A DNA stretch of 64,000 nt from the NCBI GenBank assembly GCA_009801085.1, contig VNWV01000007.1, positions 1,240,001 through 1,304,000 of the forward strand. The letters are read 5' to 3'. Below the pieces are notes generated by a model. The model worked only from the letters and a program-made list of their open reading frames with translations. It was not told the origin of the DNA and ran no database searches. Positions 34,158-45,809 of this stretch are shown here, one piece after another; within the stretch, counting starts at the first letter, position 1; every line of letters begins with the position of its first letter. The DNA is from Lasiodiplodia sp. COLG20. Its lineage: Eukaryota > Ascomycota > Dothideomycetes > Botryosphaeriales > Botryosphaeriaceae. Both the position numbers and the translations under genes were made by a program.

Positions 34158-35969
34158 ATGACGACAAGGGTTCTCGTCTTTCCCACGGAAGCCCCCAACG
34201 ACTAGTCTTTTTCTGTTTCTTGCGTTTAACGGAAATAGACGAGCAAACTGGGTGTTTATGGTTTGGTTGATCATATGATAACTTCCTCTTTCCTTCCCTT
34301 TCTCTTTCCTCGTCATGCTCCCCGCGCACATTTTCCCCTTGGAAAAGGTTCATTGGATTGGTGATGGTATCTCCCCAACCCTCACGTACAACCCTGATCC
34401 CTGCCCCGAAGGGTTTAATAGAATCTTACCTTTCTTGATAGGAAGATTCGCCCGAGGGTGTCAATAAGGGAACAGTCAAAAAGAAAAGCAATCACGGATA
34501 ACGAAATGTAACATCGGTGGGCTACTGGTCGGTCATACAAGATTATGGAATGTGTGTGTGTGTTTGAGGGGAGTAAGAAAGCTCTCTACACTGGATTTTG
34601 CCCGACACGGTAAATACATGGCGGAGAGAAATCTGCACTCATCTACGCCGTCGTCCCCTTTTTCCAAGCGTCCTTACTCCGTGGTTTGTGGGCGCAGACA
34701 GACCTTGGTCTCACTAAAACAGCACGGCTTCTACAGGCTCTGGTTCTAGACCACATATTCTCGACCATGGCAATCGGTACCGCTTGAGGTGGATTTGCAC
34801 AAACATAAGCCCAGCCACGGCACCTACATCTAGAGACTTCTTTCCGCGGCACACTACTGGATCTCCTTCGTACAACTGGTGATTCTGCGAATATCATCTG
34901 GTCCCCTTATTTTCTCAGTGGGGGTGGATTTCTTGGCTTATGCGGCGAACTGTGACTAGGTCCTTGCGATTCAATTTGTTTGCTTTTCTTCCCGCGCGCT
35001 TTTTTCGTGTGCTTCCAGTGTAGCCAGCTCTGAAACTGCCATAGACAGTGAGATGTTGATTTAGGTGTGCGTCATTTGTATGTACTTACGATCATACCTT
35101 TGCCTTGCTATCACGGATGAGGAAGAAAGTTATGTGTTGGTTTACACTGAATGCGTGGTATGTCGAACCCCTAAAGCAAGCCTCAGGAATAAGTCTACTG
35201 AGCGCGGTGCGGGACTTGAAATCGAAGATTAATGGTAACCACCACACAGTGAACCACTGCAATCCAAGGATTTCTGTGGGCTGGCTGCACGACCCGTGGT
35301 TGGCTTTCGGCGGCTTCGCTCAAGCTCGGGGAGGATTGAGACTCGAGCACTAAGACATCGACCGTCGATTACAAGCTCTGTTTCACTTGAATCGTCGTAC
35401 CCTGTCGAGGCTGTTCCCGGCCGTTGTCTCGCCACGTTGGTGGAGGGGAAGTGAAACGGAACAAGCCTACCGACTTGGGTTATCCGGAAATGTAGCTGAC
35501 TAGTTGTCTCGGTTTGTCGACTTCTGTTCCGACCGAATAAAGCCAAAGTGACGGTCTGGAGGGTGAGACTTGCACAACCACGCGTCCCCTTAATTATTCC
35601 ACGAATGTCAAATCGATGACGAAAATAGGCAAGTGGGAGAGCAGAAGTACAGATACGAGTACTTGATCAAAATTATAACCATCTGTTGCAATAGATGCCG
35701 CATTGTAATAAGCGGCATGAGGACTGGGAGGGAGCAACCAGATAAGTTACTTTACACTCTGCTCGCAGTGTACACTATAGTGAGGTCGAAAAACGATTAC
35801 TAGATGGCAAGGTACTATTACTTTAAGATCCGAAGCACGATTCAATAATAGCATTAAAGGTACAAGCATAAGCGAGGACAACAAATAGAACGCCGGTTCA
35901 ATTTATTGCTAGTAGTTGTCCTCCACATGTAGAACTGATCTCTCCACTGAGAGACTCCCGGCAGCCATT
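34158..35969. other. 1.8-kb spacer between convergent genes
   Basis: 3' flanks of the SRPK and BYS1-like genes plus about 1 kb of sequence in which I see no gene, tRNA or repeat. Confidence 0.5.
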
Positions 35970-36984
35970 CTAAGCCTGGAAAACGTAGCCGATGGGCGAA
36001 CCGTAGCCACCGGAAGAACCGTAGCCATCGGGAGAAGCGTAGCCATCGGGAGAACCGTAACCGTCGGACGGACCATAGGCATCGGGAGAGCCGTAGCCAT
36101 CGTAGCCGTCGGGCGAGCCATAGCCATCGGGCGACCCGTACTGGCTTTCGGGGTTGGTAGGGACAGAATCGCCGTCCCAGGAGGGCAACGGGGGTGAGCC
36201 AGGTCCGGGAACGATGACAGGGACGTGGACAGATCCCGTAGGTCCCGTAGGTCCCAATCCGGCACCGCCTAAGCCAGGGCACGAGTTGATGCCCTCCATG
36301 CCGGTGGTGCGGCTCTCATCAATTGGCAGGCCTGGGCCCTTGGCCATCTGGCAGGCGCCCGAGTTGGGGTCCTTCTCGCAGGGACACAGGTGCAGCCTGA
36401 TGTTCTGCGTGGGATCCAACATGTTGACAACGGGGCCGCCGGCAATGGTGGAAACACCGGGTCCGTGGTCATCGTAGGGGCACCTGTAGACGTAGTTGCA
36501 CGACTTGCCGGTCGGGCAGGGGATGTTGGGCTGGCCACCAGGACTCTCGACGACGAAAGAGTCGTTCCAGAAGGGGCAGCGGTCGCCCGAGTGGGTTGCC
36601 TGGTTCCAGCAGTCGACGTCTGTTTGTGCTGGTCAGCAACATGTCGTGCTGGATTCGGGGAGACGACTTACAGCTGAGGTTGTACCAAACCAGGTCCCAG
36701 AAGGCCGAGTATTCGAACTGGATGATGGCGGTACCCTCGGTCCTGATCTTGAGCGATGGTCCTCCACCGCCATTCTTTTGCTTGTACCGCTCACTCCAGG
36801 ACCGTCCCGGGCGGATGACATGCTCTGGGCCATCCGAGTCGCCAACCGAGTGGAGGTAGACGGTTTTCTGGCAGTTGTTGATGATCTCGGCGGAGCCAGT
36901 TGCACCTTCGATGGCGTGGTCAGCCCGAGCAACCGAGCCGAGGCCAACCACCGTGACTGCGGCGAGTTTGATGGCGTATTTCAT
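35970..36984 (-). CDS. secreted BYS1/thaumatin-like protein with Gly-Tyr-Ser-Pro repeat tail
   Basis: Exons 36984..36672 and 36619..35970 (52-nt GTAAGT intron) give 320 residues. Residues 1-21 are a signal peptide (MKYAIKLAAVTVVGLGSVARA). The next region, GSAEIINNCQKTVYLHSVGDSDGP followed by KIRTEGTAIIQFEYS, matches the BYS1 domain of 'antigenic thaumatin-like' proteins of fungi. About ten cysteines after the signal peptide suggest a disulfide-bonded fold. After residue 215 comes a Pro/Gly linker, then at least seven copies of an 8-residue motif, consensus YGSPDGYG/YASPDGYG, ending GYVFQA. No GPI site is seen. A cell-wall or extracellular role is likely; the biochemical activity is unknown. 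Confidence 0.8.
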
Positions 36985-37043
36985 CGTGGGCAATGAGGAT
37001 GGGGAAGCGTTGCAGAGAGAACTGAGGAAAGAGGCTGCCCGCG

Positions 37044-37050
37044 CTTTATA
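37044..37050 (-). promoter_or_regulatory. TATA box of the BYS1-like gene
   Basis: On the minus strand TATAAAG lies 60 bp upstream of the start codon, a spacing consistent with a short leader and a strongly regulated secreted-protein gene. Confidence 0.45.
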
Positions 37051-37941
37051 CCTCACCCTTCGTATCAGACCCCCTCTACCTTGGTCAGGTTGTTGGCCCA
37101 TTTTCCGTACTATTTTTCCTTCTTCAACAGGGTCCTATGGCTTGTTCGGTAGCTTTGGGCCCTGTTGCTGATCCCGGAGACACGGTACCCATTCTGGGAA
37201 TAGTTGAAGACCAAGCATTTCTACCATGTGGAGGCTTCTCCAACATCAACAAAAGCACTTTTGGTTCAAGAAAAGAAGTATTTCTCCACATCTTTCGAAA
37301 TAATAGCGGTACTACGATCTTTCATGAGTACACTACTGATTTTTAGGGTGACCCGCTTGTCCGTGGTACGAGGAACGAAGATCGCTTCTTTTTAATCACC
37401 TTAACTTCACTTGGCCTTACATATTCAACATTTCAAGTATAGGGTAAACAAGAGAAACGCCGGTAAGAACGTAGAAAAGGGTAATGGTATGCATCAGTTA
37501 GCCCACTCTTTGCTGTATGACTGTGTGTACACCCAGCTTCATGAGCTAGGAAGTTCTCTAAATGTCAACAAAATAATTTACGTTATAATGTGGAAACTAG
37601 CCGCACTGCGCTACTGTCCCATTTACGCGGCGGAAGTCAGACTTCCCTCGTCTACTACCACGGTTCTCAACCCTTCTTAAGCTTCTCTAAATTTTCTTAC
37701 GCCACGCTTGTGGCTCGGCCCTAAAGTCTGTGGTCAACCATCTCTCTACAAGCCCCTCCTCTCAGCCCTACCGTTAGGTACGAGATGAGCATTTCAGTCT
37801 CGGACTCCGTACAGCATAAAGACCCTAGAAAATCAACGAACAAGCTTTCTTCGATCAGATTTCTCAACTTTCTATAGAATATTTGCATACATATTTCAAT
37901 CTATCCGACCTGATTTCACCAATTCAGCCAATGAAACGACT

Positions 37942-38029
37942 GGGCACTTGGTCTAGGGGTATGATTTTCGCTTCGCATCGTCTCAATCGTGCTTGTGAAA
38001 GGTCGTGGGTTCAATTCCCACAGTGTCCA
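37942..38029 (+). tRNA. tRNA-Ala(CGC) with 16-nt intron
   Basis: The acceptor stem GGGCACT pairs with AGTGTCC (38022-38028), giving G3-U70, the alanine identity pair; the discriminator is A (38029). The D arm is GTCTAGGGGTATGAT. The anticodon stem TTCGC/GTGAA encloses TT-CGC-A, then a 16-nt intron (37978-37993) at the canonical site after position 37, then T. The T arm is GTGGG-TTCAATT-CCCAC. A TTTT Pol III terminator follows at 38033. Confidence 0.9.
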
Positions 38030-39399
38030 TCCTTTTGCTCTTTGCGAGTTCTCCAGGGTATCATTTTGCTGTCTGTGCTGCAGTGGGAAAATCTACTGGA
38101 GCTTGCTGAACTTTTGAGCCAGCTGAGAAGCCGTTGTGTTGAGTTATAAACTTGAAAATTTTAAAGTGATGTCATGAGTCTTCTAGAAATACGAAGTTAA
38201 GCCTTTTTTACATTTAGACTAGGCGCTGTCACTTTCATTGGATTTTGACAGTTGAAATATGGAGTGTACGTAGCCCTGTCGCTTATGCCCGGTTGGTGAT
38301 GAGCTGATCATTTATCGTGATGCACATCCTCATCCTTACAAATGCTACACTATGAGTTCTGGTTCTCGATTAGTGCATCTGTCACTTGGCCTTTCTCCTG
38401 CAATCCAACTCTATGGCAGCTATGGTTGTCAGGCCGGGGTAGCGGTCGCGTATAACAGAGAGTAGAGAAAGTGTGCCGGACGGGTAGAGCTCAAAGAGTT
38501 ACTTACTACTTGGCCGTCTTTCTATTTCGTATACGGCTGCGTGACCATTTACTATAATCGTACAAGCTACCTCCAGGGGGACATAATCTTTTTTTTTTCC
38601 GTTGTACCAAACGAAGGACGTAGGAATACACTCCGAAGAGGTAGATCATATCCCAACTGCATCTTTCCCATGCTTCCCCGACCGATCCTCCGCAAAATTC
38701 CGATCTCCTCCCAGGACGGCTCTGCTATCCACTATTTCCCGCAATAAACCCCCAGACCCACTATGATGCATACCTAGAACGTTCTCCGACCACAGAAGCA
38801 TGGCGTTTTTGGGGCGTTGTGAACCCCCCGCACGCATAGCCGCGCACCCGGGTCTCTCCGTATGTTCCCGGGGAAGGCGCTCCTTCCCCGCTTCTCTCCG
38901 CGACCAAGGTGTCAATGATACCCCGAACGACTTGGCGAGAACATGCCGTTGTCGGAGAGCTATCATGGTTTGTCCGGCAACAGAAAGGACGGGTCAGAGG
39001 AGGTACATATCCGAGGGTTTGTTGGCCGAGGATGCGCGGAAAATCGAGCTTGGGCGCGGATTATCCGAAACACATGACGTTGACCAAGAAGGAGGAATGG
39101 GATACTGAAGTGAGCAATTGATGAGCAATAGCGACGATCGAACGATGCTTAATTGCTGCTAAGGGATTGGTCGAAGCGAAGCGGCCCATGTGACTTCGGT
39201 TTGGCGGGGCTTCGTTCCTGAGTCACTCCTCACTCAATTCCAACGCAAATTCCAATCAGGTTTGGATGAGTTTCATGCATTCATTTATACATCACAATTC
39301 AATCTCCTACTCCAATGATGCCGTCTCCTTTTCCATCCGGGAACGTCGTCACCCATTAAACACACAAAAAGAGCTTGGTTGCGGTCTTAGGCAACAAGC

Positions 39400-40581
39400 T
39401 TACAGCTGGCCAGCAGTGTTGAAGTCGACAAGAGCCTCCTGGACGCGGACCGTCATGGTCTTCTCGCCCTCGCGGACCCAGACACGGGGGTCGTAGAACT
39501 TCTTGTTGGGCTTGTCGGCACCCTCGGGGTTGCCGACCTGCGACATGATGTAGTCCTTCTTGTTGAGGACGTAGTCGCGGATACCGATGAGGTAGGCCCT
39601 GCGTATTCGTTAGTGTTTGTAGGAATTGAGTTTGGGGCGTGCACATACCACTGCAGATCGGTGTCGAGGTTGACCTTGACGACACCGTAGCTGATGGCCT
39701 GCTGGAACTCCTCCTTGGAGGAGCCGGAGCCACCGTGGAAGACGAGGAAGACGGGCTTGTCGTCAGAGCCGCCAATGGCCTGCTTGACGTGGGCCTGGTG
39801 CTTGGACAGGAGCTCGGGGTGGAGCTTGACGTTGCCGGGCTTGTAGACACCGTGCACGTTACCGAAACCAGCGGCAATGGAGAAGTAGGGAGAGATGGCC
39901 GAGAGGCGCTGGTAGATCATCAGGATGTCCTCGGGCTGGGTGTAGAGGGAGTTGTTGTCAACGTCCTCGTTGTTGACACCGTCCTCCTCACCACCGGTGA
40001 TGCCGATCTCCATCTCGAGGAGCTGCTTCATGGGGGCCATGCGCTGGAGGTACTTGGCCGTGGTGGAGACGTTGAACTCGACCTCCTCCTCGGACAGGTC
40101 GATCATGTGCGAGGACCAGAGGGGCTCGCCGGTAGCCTTGAACCACTTCTCGTCGGCATCGAGCATGCCGTCCAACCAGGGCAGAAGCTTCTTAGCGCAG
40201 TGGTCGGTGTGGAGGATGACGGGGATGCCATAGGCGGGAGCAATGGCGCGGATGTAGTGAGCCGCGGCAATGGCACCCTGGATGGAAGCCTCCTGGTTCT
40301 TGTTGTCGACGCCCTTGCCGGCGAAGTAGGCGGCACCACCCTGCGAGGTCTGCAGGATGATGGGCGACTTCTTGTCGCGGGCAGCCTCGAGCGCGGCAAC
40401 GACTGTCGACGAGCTGGTGACGTTCTGGGCAGGGTGAGCCAATTGCAAGAACGAGGGGCGGGCGATGACTTACGATGGCGGGGATGGCGAACTTGTGCTG
40501 CTGAGCGTACTTGAAGAGCTTGAGGACGTCATCGCCGTAGATGACGCCGGACTTGCGGCTGAGAACGTCCTGGGCACCCAT
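39400..40581 (-). CDS. FBA1: class II fructose-1,6-bisphosphate aldolase
   Basis: Exons 40581..40474, 40424..39649 and 39598..39400 give 360 residues, the usual length of fungal Fba1. This zinc enzyme cleaves fructose-1,6-bisphosphate into dihydroxyacetone phosphate and glyceraldehyde-3-phosphate in glycolysis. Visible: MGAQDVLSRKSGVIYGDDV start; FAIPAINVTSSSTVVAALEAA; the zinc/active-site stretch ILHTDHCAKKLLPW; EIGITGGEEDGVNNEDVDNN; AAGFGNVHGVYKPGNVKL; FHGGSGSSKEEF (phosphate-binding); VKVNLDTDLQWAYLIGIRDY; and the conserved end WVREGEKTMTVRVQEALVDFNTAGQL. Introns of 49 and 50 nt are GT-AG. Confidence 0.97.
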
Positions 40582-41413
40582 TTTGGCAGAAGTGATGGCA
40601 GTGGTATGTGAGGCTGGAAAAACGTGAGTTGGGGGCGAAGCGCAGGGGAGGCAACGGGGTATCACAAAGAAGACGCAGAAGAGAAGAGGGTGGAGGGGGA
40701 GGGGCAGTTTTTGAAGCTGCCGGCGCAGTGGAGCGGTTGCATCAGCGGGGCCATGGCTGGCGGCGGGCTGGGCGCACGGGCACTAGGGAGAAGCGAACTC
40801 ACCAGATCAAGGCGTGCAGCGGCGATGAGAGTGCGATGATTTCAGTGGGCTCGAGTCGGTGGGAGGAAGAAGCTGCGTGTGTTGAGGGGCAGGTGGGGAT
40901 TTCATCATAACACTGCGGCCGATTGTGTCATGGTCGGCGGGGCCACGGCTCTGCATCGGCGCAGCACTGCTCAAATCGTCCCGAGGATCCTCGTCGCCGG
41001 CAAGCGCAGGCACGCCAGGCGTGCGCCCTCACTGGCCGCCCAGCCCGCAGGATCAGCGACCTGCCGGCGCTGTCCGTCAGATGAATCCGCCCTCCCAAGG
41101 GTCCCGTCCCGCTGCCACGAGCTGCCACAACACTCCAATCTCCCGTCTTGCATTGGACACGCTAATCGCCTTGGGCCGTTCGTTCGCTTCGACGGCCGGC
41201 GGCGGCCAGCCCGCCAGAGTCTTGACCCGGCCTGCTTATCTCGCAGCATGCCGCACGCCTTTCCTATCTCGCATTCTCGATTTTTTCTCTCGTGCATTTT
41301 TTTTATCGCGCAGCCCGTGACATGATCCTGATATCCCCTCGGGGCCGAAGAACCTCAGAGTTAGTGTATACAAAGTTATTTGCCTCCGCCGACCCAAAAC
41401 AGAGGTCGGCCGA
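40582..41413. other. aldolase promoter and bL9m 3' flank
   Basis: About 830 bp, GC-rich, with both neighbours on the minus strand. It should contain the promoter of a highly expressed glycolytic gene. No gene was recognised. Confidence 0.5.
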
Positions 41414-42394
41414 TCATGATTCCACCTCATGCACCACCTCACTCGAGCGCTCCACGGCGTAAACGCGCAATTTTCGCCTTACGCCTCCCTCCGAGCCCTT
41501 CACCTTAATCTCGACCTCATATTCGCCCAGATGTCTCACTTTTGTCTCGTCGTTTGGCTCCGTGCCGTCCAGGAAGTACACATCACGCTCTGACACCACC
41601 ACGCGCGCTGCCTCCTCGTTGACAGCAAGCTGCTGAGTGATGAACGCAGCCACGTCCTTGGTAGACACCGAGCCGTGGATCGGAATGCGCGAATCCGCGG
41701 GCTTCGGCGGCGCTGCAGATGCCGCAGCCAGCAAGTCCGCTGCAGACACACCCCGGGGCTGCGGCTGCTCCCTGGGCTTCTCCTTGGGCTTCCCTGTGTC
41801 TCTCGGTGTCCCGGCGATGTCGATGCGCGAGGGAACGAAGATGTCAATCAGCTCCATGGATCGTTGGGGCTGTGCAGCAGTCAGCAATTTGAAGTAGATA
41901 GAGGCTGCCATGTGAAGCACGCACGCTGATTCCCTCGACCTCAATCGGCTTGGGCGTCGCGATCTCCAACACCTCAGCGCGCGTTTCCTCCTGCTTCACT
42001 TCGGCCTCTTCCATGCCAAACGTGTAGTCGCGCTCAATGGTGACATCGTTGGCCTTGAGCTGGCGCAGTTCGGCGGGCGTGATGTACTCGGCGGTATAGC
42101 GAGGGAACCACTCGTTCCTCATCAGACCAGCCGGGACGGGGACGAACGAGCCTGCCGGGATCCAGTGAGCTGGAGCTGTGCAATTGGCAGCTTTCCAGGC
42201 GTACCTTTGCGGCCGTAGGCCTTGACGTCTTTGAGCAGGCGGACGGAAAGCGTCTGCGGGAGGTTGTTGGCCTTCTTCTTTGCGCCGCGGACCTGCTGCT
42301 GGAACCGCGGCCAGGCGCCCAGGCCGGAATTGGTGAAGCGGCGCGCACACGAGGTGCATTGAGGCAGCAGCGAGGGCCGCAGCGGAGCGGACAT
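41414..42394 (-). CDS. mitochondrial ribosomal protein bL9m (MRPL50-type)
   Basis: Exons 42394..42205, 42151..41925 and 41869..41414 give 290 residues. It is a structural protein of the mitochondrial large ribosomal subunit. The spliced sequence RGAKKKANNLPQTLSVRLLKDVKAYGRKGSFVPVPAGLMRNEWFPRYTAEY is the bL9 N-terminal domain (bacterial pattern: LLxDVxxLGxKGxVVxVxxGYaRNyLiP). An Arg-rich presequence (MSAPLRPSLLPQCTSCARRF) fits mitochondrial import. The C-terminal extension, about 150 residues, has a Pro/Lys-rich linker then a beta-rich C-domain (VRHLGEYEVEIKVKGSEGGVRRKLRVYAV). Introns are 53 and 55 nt; the second uses a GTGCGT donor. Confidence 0.85.
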
Positions 42395-42695
42395 GGTGAT
42401 GGCACTTTTGCAGGTAAGGTCGACGGCGCACAGCGCGTCTTGGGTTGGACTTCTTGGCGCGCGCAGCCTCGGCCTTTTTTCTCTCCGATCCTCTCTCACG
42501 GACGGCGGCGGCCATCGCGGCCTGCGCTGCCGGTCGAGCTGCGCAATAAGAGCAATCGATCTGCTGCCAGCCAGATGACTGATTCGCCCGCCGCGCTCAC
42601 GCCCCTCAGCCTGCTCCGGCGTTAGCCGCAAAGCACTCCTCTGCACACCTTCATGCCCGCCCAAGCCTCCGCCGCCAACTCCTCCACTCTCTAGG
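42395..42695. promoter_or_regulatory. shared divergent promoter, bL9m / deubiquitinase
   Basis: 301 bp separate the two start codons on opposite strands. Both promoters must lie here; no TATA box is visible. Confidence 0.5.
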
Positions 42696-44549
42696 ATGCC
42701 GGAAAAGCCGTTGACCATTGCGACCTACGCCGCCGGTGCCTCTCTGGCGGCCATCACTCTCGTTTACGTCTTTGGTCCGACCTTCTTCCTCGACGACGAT
42801 GCCGCCAACTCCGCGCGCAAGAAGGGCGTTGTCGGCCTCAGCAATCCCGCAAATGACTGCTTTATCAATTCTGTTCTGCAGACGCTCGCCGGCCTCCCGC
42901 ACCTGCGTCTGTACCTGATCCGGGAGATCCATCGCCGCGCGCTCGACGGCCCCGAAGTCTACAAGGTCCCGGAGAATGGCAAGGACGTCGAGGGCGGCCA
43001 AAAGGACCTTGACGCGGTAAAGCTTGACGGGCTACAGCAGGGCATTGTGACCCATGCCTTGAAGGATGTTTTGGATAGGTTGAATGAGCGCCCTATATAC
43101 CGGAAGACTATCTCGGCGCAAACTTTTGTCGGCGCGCTTGAGCGCGCATTCATGTCGCGCATCAGCAGACAACAGCAGGACGCCCAGGAGTTCCTCCAGC
43201 TCGTTACCGAACGCGTCTCCGAGGAGTATCATGCCGGCCACATAGCGCGGAGGCGGGCAAGGAGGCAGCAGGCGGCCATATTGAGAGTCGATGCGCCGGA
43301 AAAGGAGAGCGCCGATCTCAGAAAGGAGCTCCTGAAGCAAAAAACGGGTTCTGCCGCGGACGCGGACGTGGATTCGGATACCGAGGAACAAGATGACGAG
43401 GAAGGCTTCCCTTTCGAAGGCCAATTGGAGTCGCAGATCGAGTGCCTCACTTGCCACTTCAAGCCGGCGCCATCGGTTTCCAGTTTCGTCACCTTGACTT
43501 TGAACGTGCCCCACCAGTCCTCAACCACGCTGAACCAATGCTTCGACGGCATGCTCAAAATTGAGCATATCGATGATTTCAAATGCGAGTATTGCCGCTT
43601 ACAACATGCTGTGGAACTTAAAGAGAAGGAATTGGCGAAGGCTGTGGAGGATGGTGCACGGGAGCGGCTGGAGACAGACATAGCAAAATTGCGCAAGGCT
43701 CTGGAGGAAAATCCGGAGAAACCGCCAGCAGACGTCGAACTGCCAGATAGCACTTTGGCGCCTAAAAGGAGGATCGCGCGGCACATGCGCATCTCCACTT
43801 TCCCCAAGGTTCTCGCTGTTCATCTTTCGAGGTCACTTTTCATGGCCGGAAACTACGGGACCTATTCCTCGAAGAATATGGCAAAGGTTTCTTTCCCCGA
43901 AACCTTGCCGCTTGGCGGAATTCTGGATCAGAGGAAGTACCATTTATTAGGTGTCGTTACCCACAAGGGAGGCCACAACAGTGGCCACTATGAGAGCTTC
44001 CGGCGCCAGATTCAAATTCCCCCCTACTCTACACCACATTCCTTTGGTACTGAGGGTGTATATAGTCTCAGCGGCAGCCCAAATCCCAGCGCGTTGCCTA
44101 GCACGGTGCCCAGCACAGTCCAAAGCCCTCGCCCTTCGGCGTACAGGGAACCCCTCGAACCCGCAGAGATCCCCGAGTCTGCTCATTTACCCTCCCCTGC
44201 TTTTCCCACCGCATCATCGTTATCACTGTCATCCAAATCCTCGCGCTCCTCGATGCGCCAACGTGTAATGCCGACGTCTGCGCCTCGGGATGACAATTCG
44301 TCGCTCAAGCAGACGCCGTCCCCCGGGCACTCCCCATCGAAGTTGCACTCGATGGGCGAAAGAGCAGCAACAAAGGCAGAGTCGATTGCCAAGTCGGTGA
44401 AGCGGAAGTCGAAGAAGCGCGATAACAGGTGGTGGCGCATCAGTGACGACAAGGTCAAAGAGAGCAAGACCAGCGACGTTCTGGGAATGCAGAAGGAGGT
44501 TTACCTTTTGTTCTACGAGATCGCAAGACCTGAGGAGGAGGACGTATGA
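42696..44549 (+). CDS. membrane-anchored ubiquitin carboxyl-terminal hydrolase (Ubp16/USP30-like)
   Basis: A single exon of 617 residues from ATG 42696. A single hydrophobic segment (about residues 7-27, TIATYAAGASLAAITLVYVF) precedes the USP domain, as in yeast Ubp16 and human USP30 of the mitochondrial outer membrane. The Cys box GLSNPANDCFINSVLQTL places the nucleophile at Cys55. The QQQDAQEFLQLV motif follows. A zinc ribbon is formed by CLTCHF and CEYCRLQH. The His box is YHLLGVVTHKGGHNSGHYESF. The catalytic domain is therefore complete. A Ser/Pro-rich, probably disordered region lies between residues 455 and 570, and the end reads EVYLLFYEIARPEEEDV, part of the USP fold. Location is inferred from the anchor. 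Confidence 0.9.
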   Translation: MPEKPLTIATYAAGASLAAITLVYVFGPTFFLDDDAANSARKKGVVGLSNPANDCFINSVLQTLAGLPHLRLYLIREIHRRALDGPEVYKVPENGKDVEGGQKDLDAVKLDGLQQGIVTHALKDVLDRLNERPIYRKTISAQTFVGALERAFMSRISRQQQDAQEFLQLVTERVSEEYHAGHIARRRARRQQAAILRVDAPEKESADLRKELLKQKTGSAADADVDSDTEEQDDEEGFPFEGQLESQIECLTCHFKPAPSVSSFVTLTLNVPHQSSTTLNQCFDGMLKIEHIDDFKCEYCRLQHAVELKEKELAKAVEDGARERLETDIAKLRKALEENPEKPPADVELPDSTLAPKRRIARHMRISTFPKVLAVHLSRSLFMAGNYGTYSSKNMAKVSFPETLPLGGILDQRKYHLLGVVTHKGGHNSGHYESFRRQIQIPPYSTPHSFGTEGVYSLSGSPNPSALPSTVPSTVQSPRPSAYREPLEPAEIPESAHLPSPAFPTASSLSLSSKSSRSSMRQRVMPTSAPRDDNSSLKQTPSPGHSPSKLHSMGERAATKAESIAKSVKRKSKKRDNRWWRISDDKVKESKTSDVLGMQKEVYLLFYEIARPEEEDV

Positions 44550-45554
44550 ATCCAAACACTTTCCGTCGCGTCTGTACAGCCATAGGAGAAGATCGTGGCG
44601 TTTCGGTGCATTTCAAAACATTCTCGACATTTATGCATTTTGGCATGTCAGCCAGCTTCTTGGGTGGCAGGTGTCATTTACCGGCGGTTGGTCTTCACTT
44701 AGAGCGTGTTAGATGGGTGGTTGGCATTCCTTTCCCTTTCCTTTTATTCAGCATCAGCGTGGGTGCCACCTCTCGCTTTATTCTATTGTTTCTTCTCTCT
44801 TGTTCCGAGACCTTCACATGAGTAGGCCGCATGCCTACTGCTCGAACATGTCCATTCCCTGAGAATTCAGATATGCTCTGAATCGTTCACAATTTATCTC
44901 CTTTTGTCTCGCACAGTTGATGACCTGCTTGTCACTGCTTTATTTCCTGTGATACTCTCTGGGCGTAAGATCAACTTCCCCATTAAGTAGGGATAGTCGA
45001 ATGCTTGAAACATCATCAGGGATTGTGAGGCCCAGGAAGCTTCAATTTGAAAGGTCCCAGTAAACAGAAGCAAAAGCCCGTATTCCGTACACCGTACACA
45101 ATGAAGGTCGATATGGGCAATATATTTCCACAAAGCTGCGAATTCACGTCTAATGTCCCAGCCGGGTCTGAGCATTGGATAGAGCTTACGACAATGGCAA
45201 CCTTGACCTGCGGAGTATGTCGTGCCTTGCAAAGTAAGATAGATTGCTTCTTGCAAAAAGACCAAACAAAATGCTTAAAACTGTTAAGTCGCATTGCCGC
45301 CATCGTTTTGCTCGTCCAAGGCATAACCGATATTGTATCCTTTTCTATTTTCAACAATCCATAAATTTCATTCATTACTCTGCAAAGACAGTTATCGATG
45401 GTTGTAAATAGATATCGTGGCCGAAGGCTAACGCGAAGAGGGACAGTGAGGCCGTAGAATAAGAGGCAACACCTCTGCAGTTGTCAGGGAGCCGGCAAGG
45501 TGAGCTGAACAATCTCAATTTGGGACTATGAAAGAAGGTGCTACGAGGAGGGTA

Positions 45555-45619
45555 AAGAGGCTCGAGAGATCGAGCCTCTTAACCACCTAGGTCTTGGCGT
45601 GGGTGCCTGAGGCACCCAT
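45555..45619. other. two adjacent perfect hairpins
   Basis: AAGAGGCTCGA and TCGAGCCTCTT (45555-45565, 45570-45580) form an 11-bp stem closed by a GAGA tetraloop. Twenty bases on, TGGGTGCC and GGCACCCA (45600-45607, 45611-45618) form an 8-bp stem with a TGA loop. This could be a small structured RNA or the end of a mobile element. CTAG follows the first stem by 6 nt, recalling a Helitron 3' end, but the other Helitron features were not found. Confidence 0.45.
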
Positions 45620-45699
45620 CCAGGAACCCTGACAGCAGTTTTCCTTCGAGTAACAAAACGCCACCTCGATTATTTTAGTTAGTATTTAACTTGTTCATA

Positions 45700-45809
45700 T
45701 AGATAGTAGAAGCTATCATCTAGACAGACGTAAATGTATATATAACGCGATTCATTATTAATATAATTCACATTTATGTCCGTCTAGATGATTGCTTTAA
45801 CTACCTACC
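45700..45809. repeat. inverted-repeat (MITE-like) element copy
   Basis: The left arm 45700-45736 (GATAGTAGAAGCTATCATCT...) and right arm 45770-45809 (ACATTTATGTCCGTCTAGAT...) are near-complementary around an AT-rich centre. They match the family arms with several C-to-T type changes. Confidence 0.7.

Larger units (their letters stand above)
36985..39399. other. 2.4-kb spacer carrying tRNA-Ala
   Basis: Between the BYS1-like gene and aldolase. It holds the BYS1-like promoter, the tRNA-Ala gene (37942-38029) and otherwise AT-rich sequence. Frames near 38650-39120 lack motifs and are not supported. Confidence 0.55.

Noticed and set aside
39639..40514. 291-codon frame antisense to aldolase
   Set aside because: Aldolase is unmistakable on the minus strand, and the plus-strand frame has no splice or motif support.
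45555..45595. Helitron 3' end (hairpin followed by CTAG)
   Set aside because: The next base is G, not the expected T, no 5' TC terminus or Rep/helicase gene was found, and the hairpin is short.
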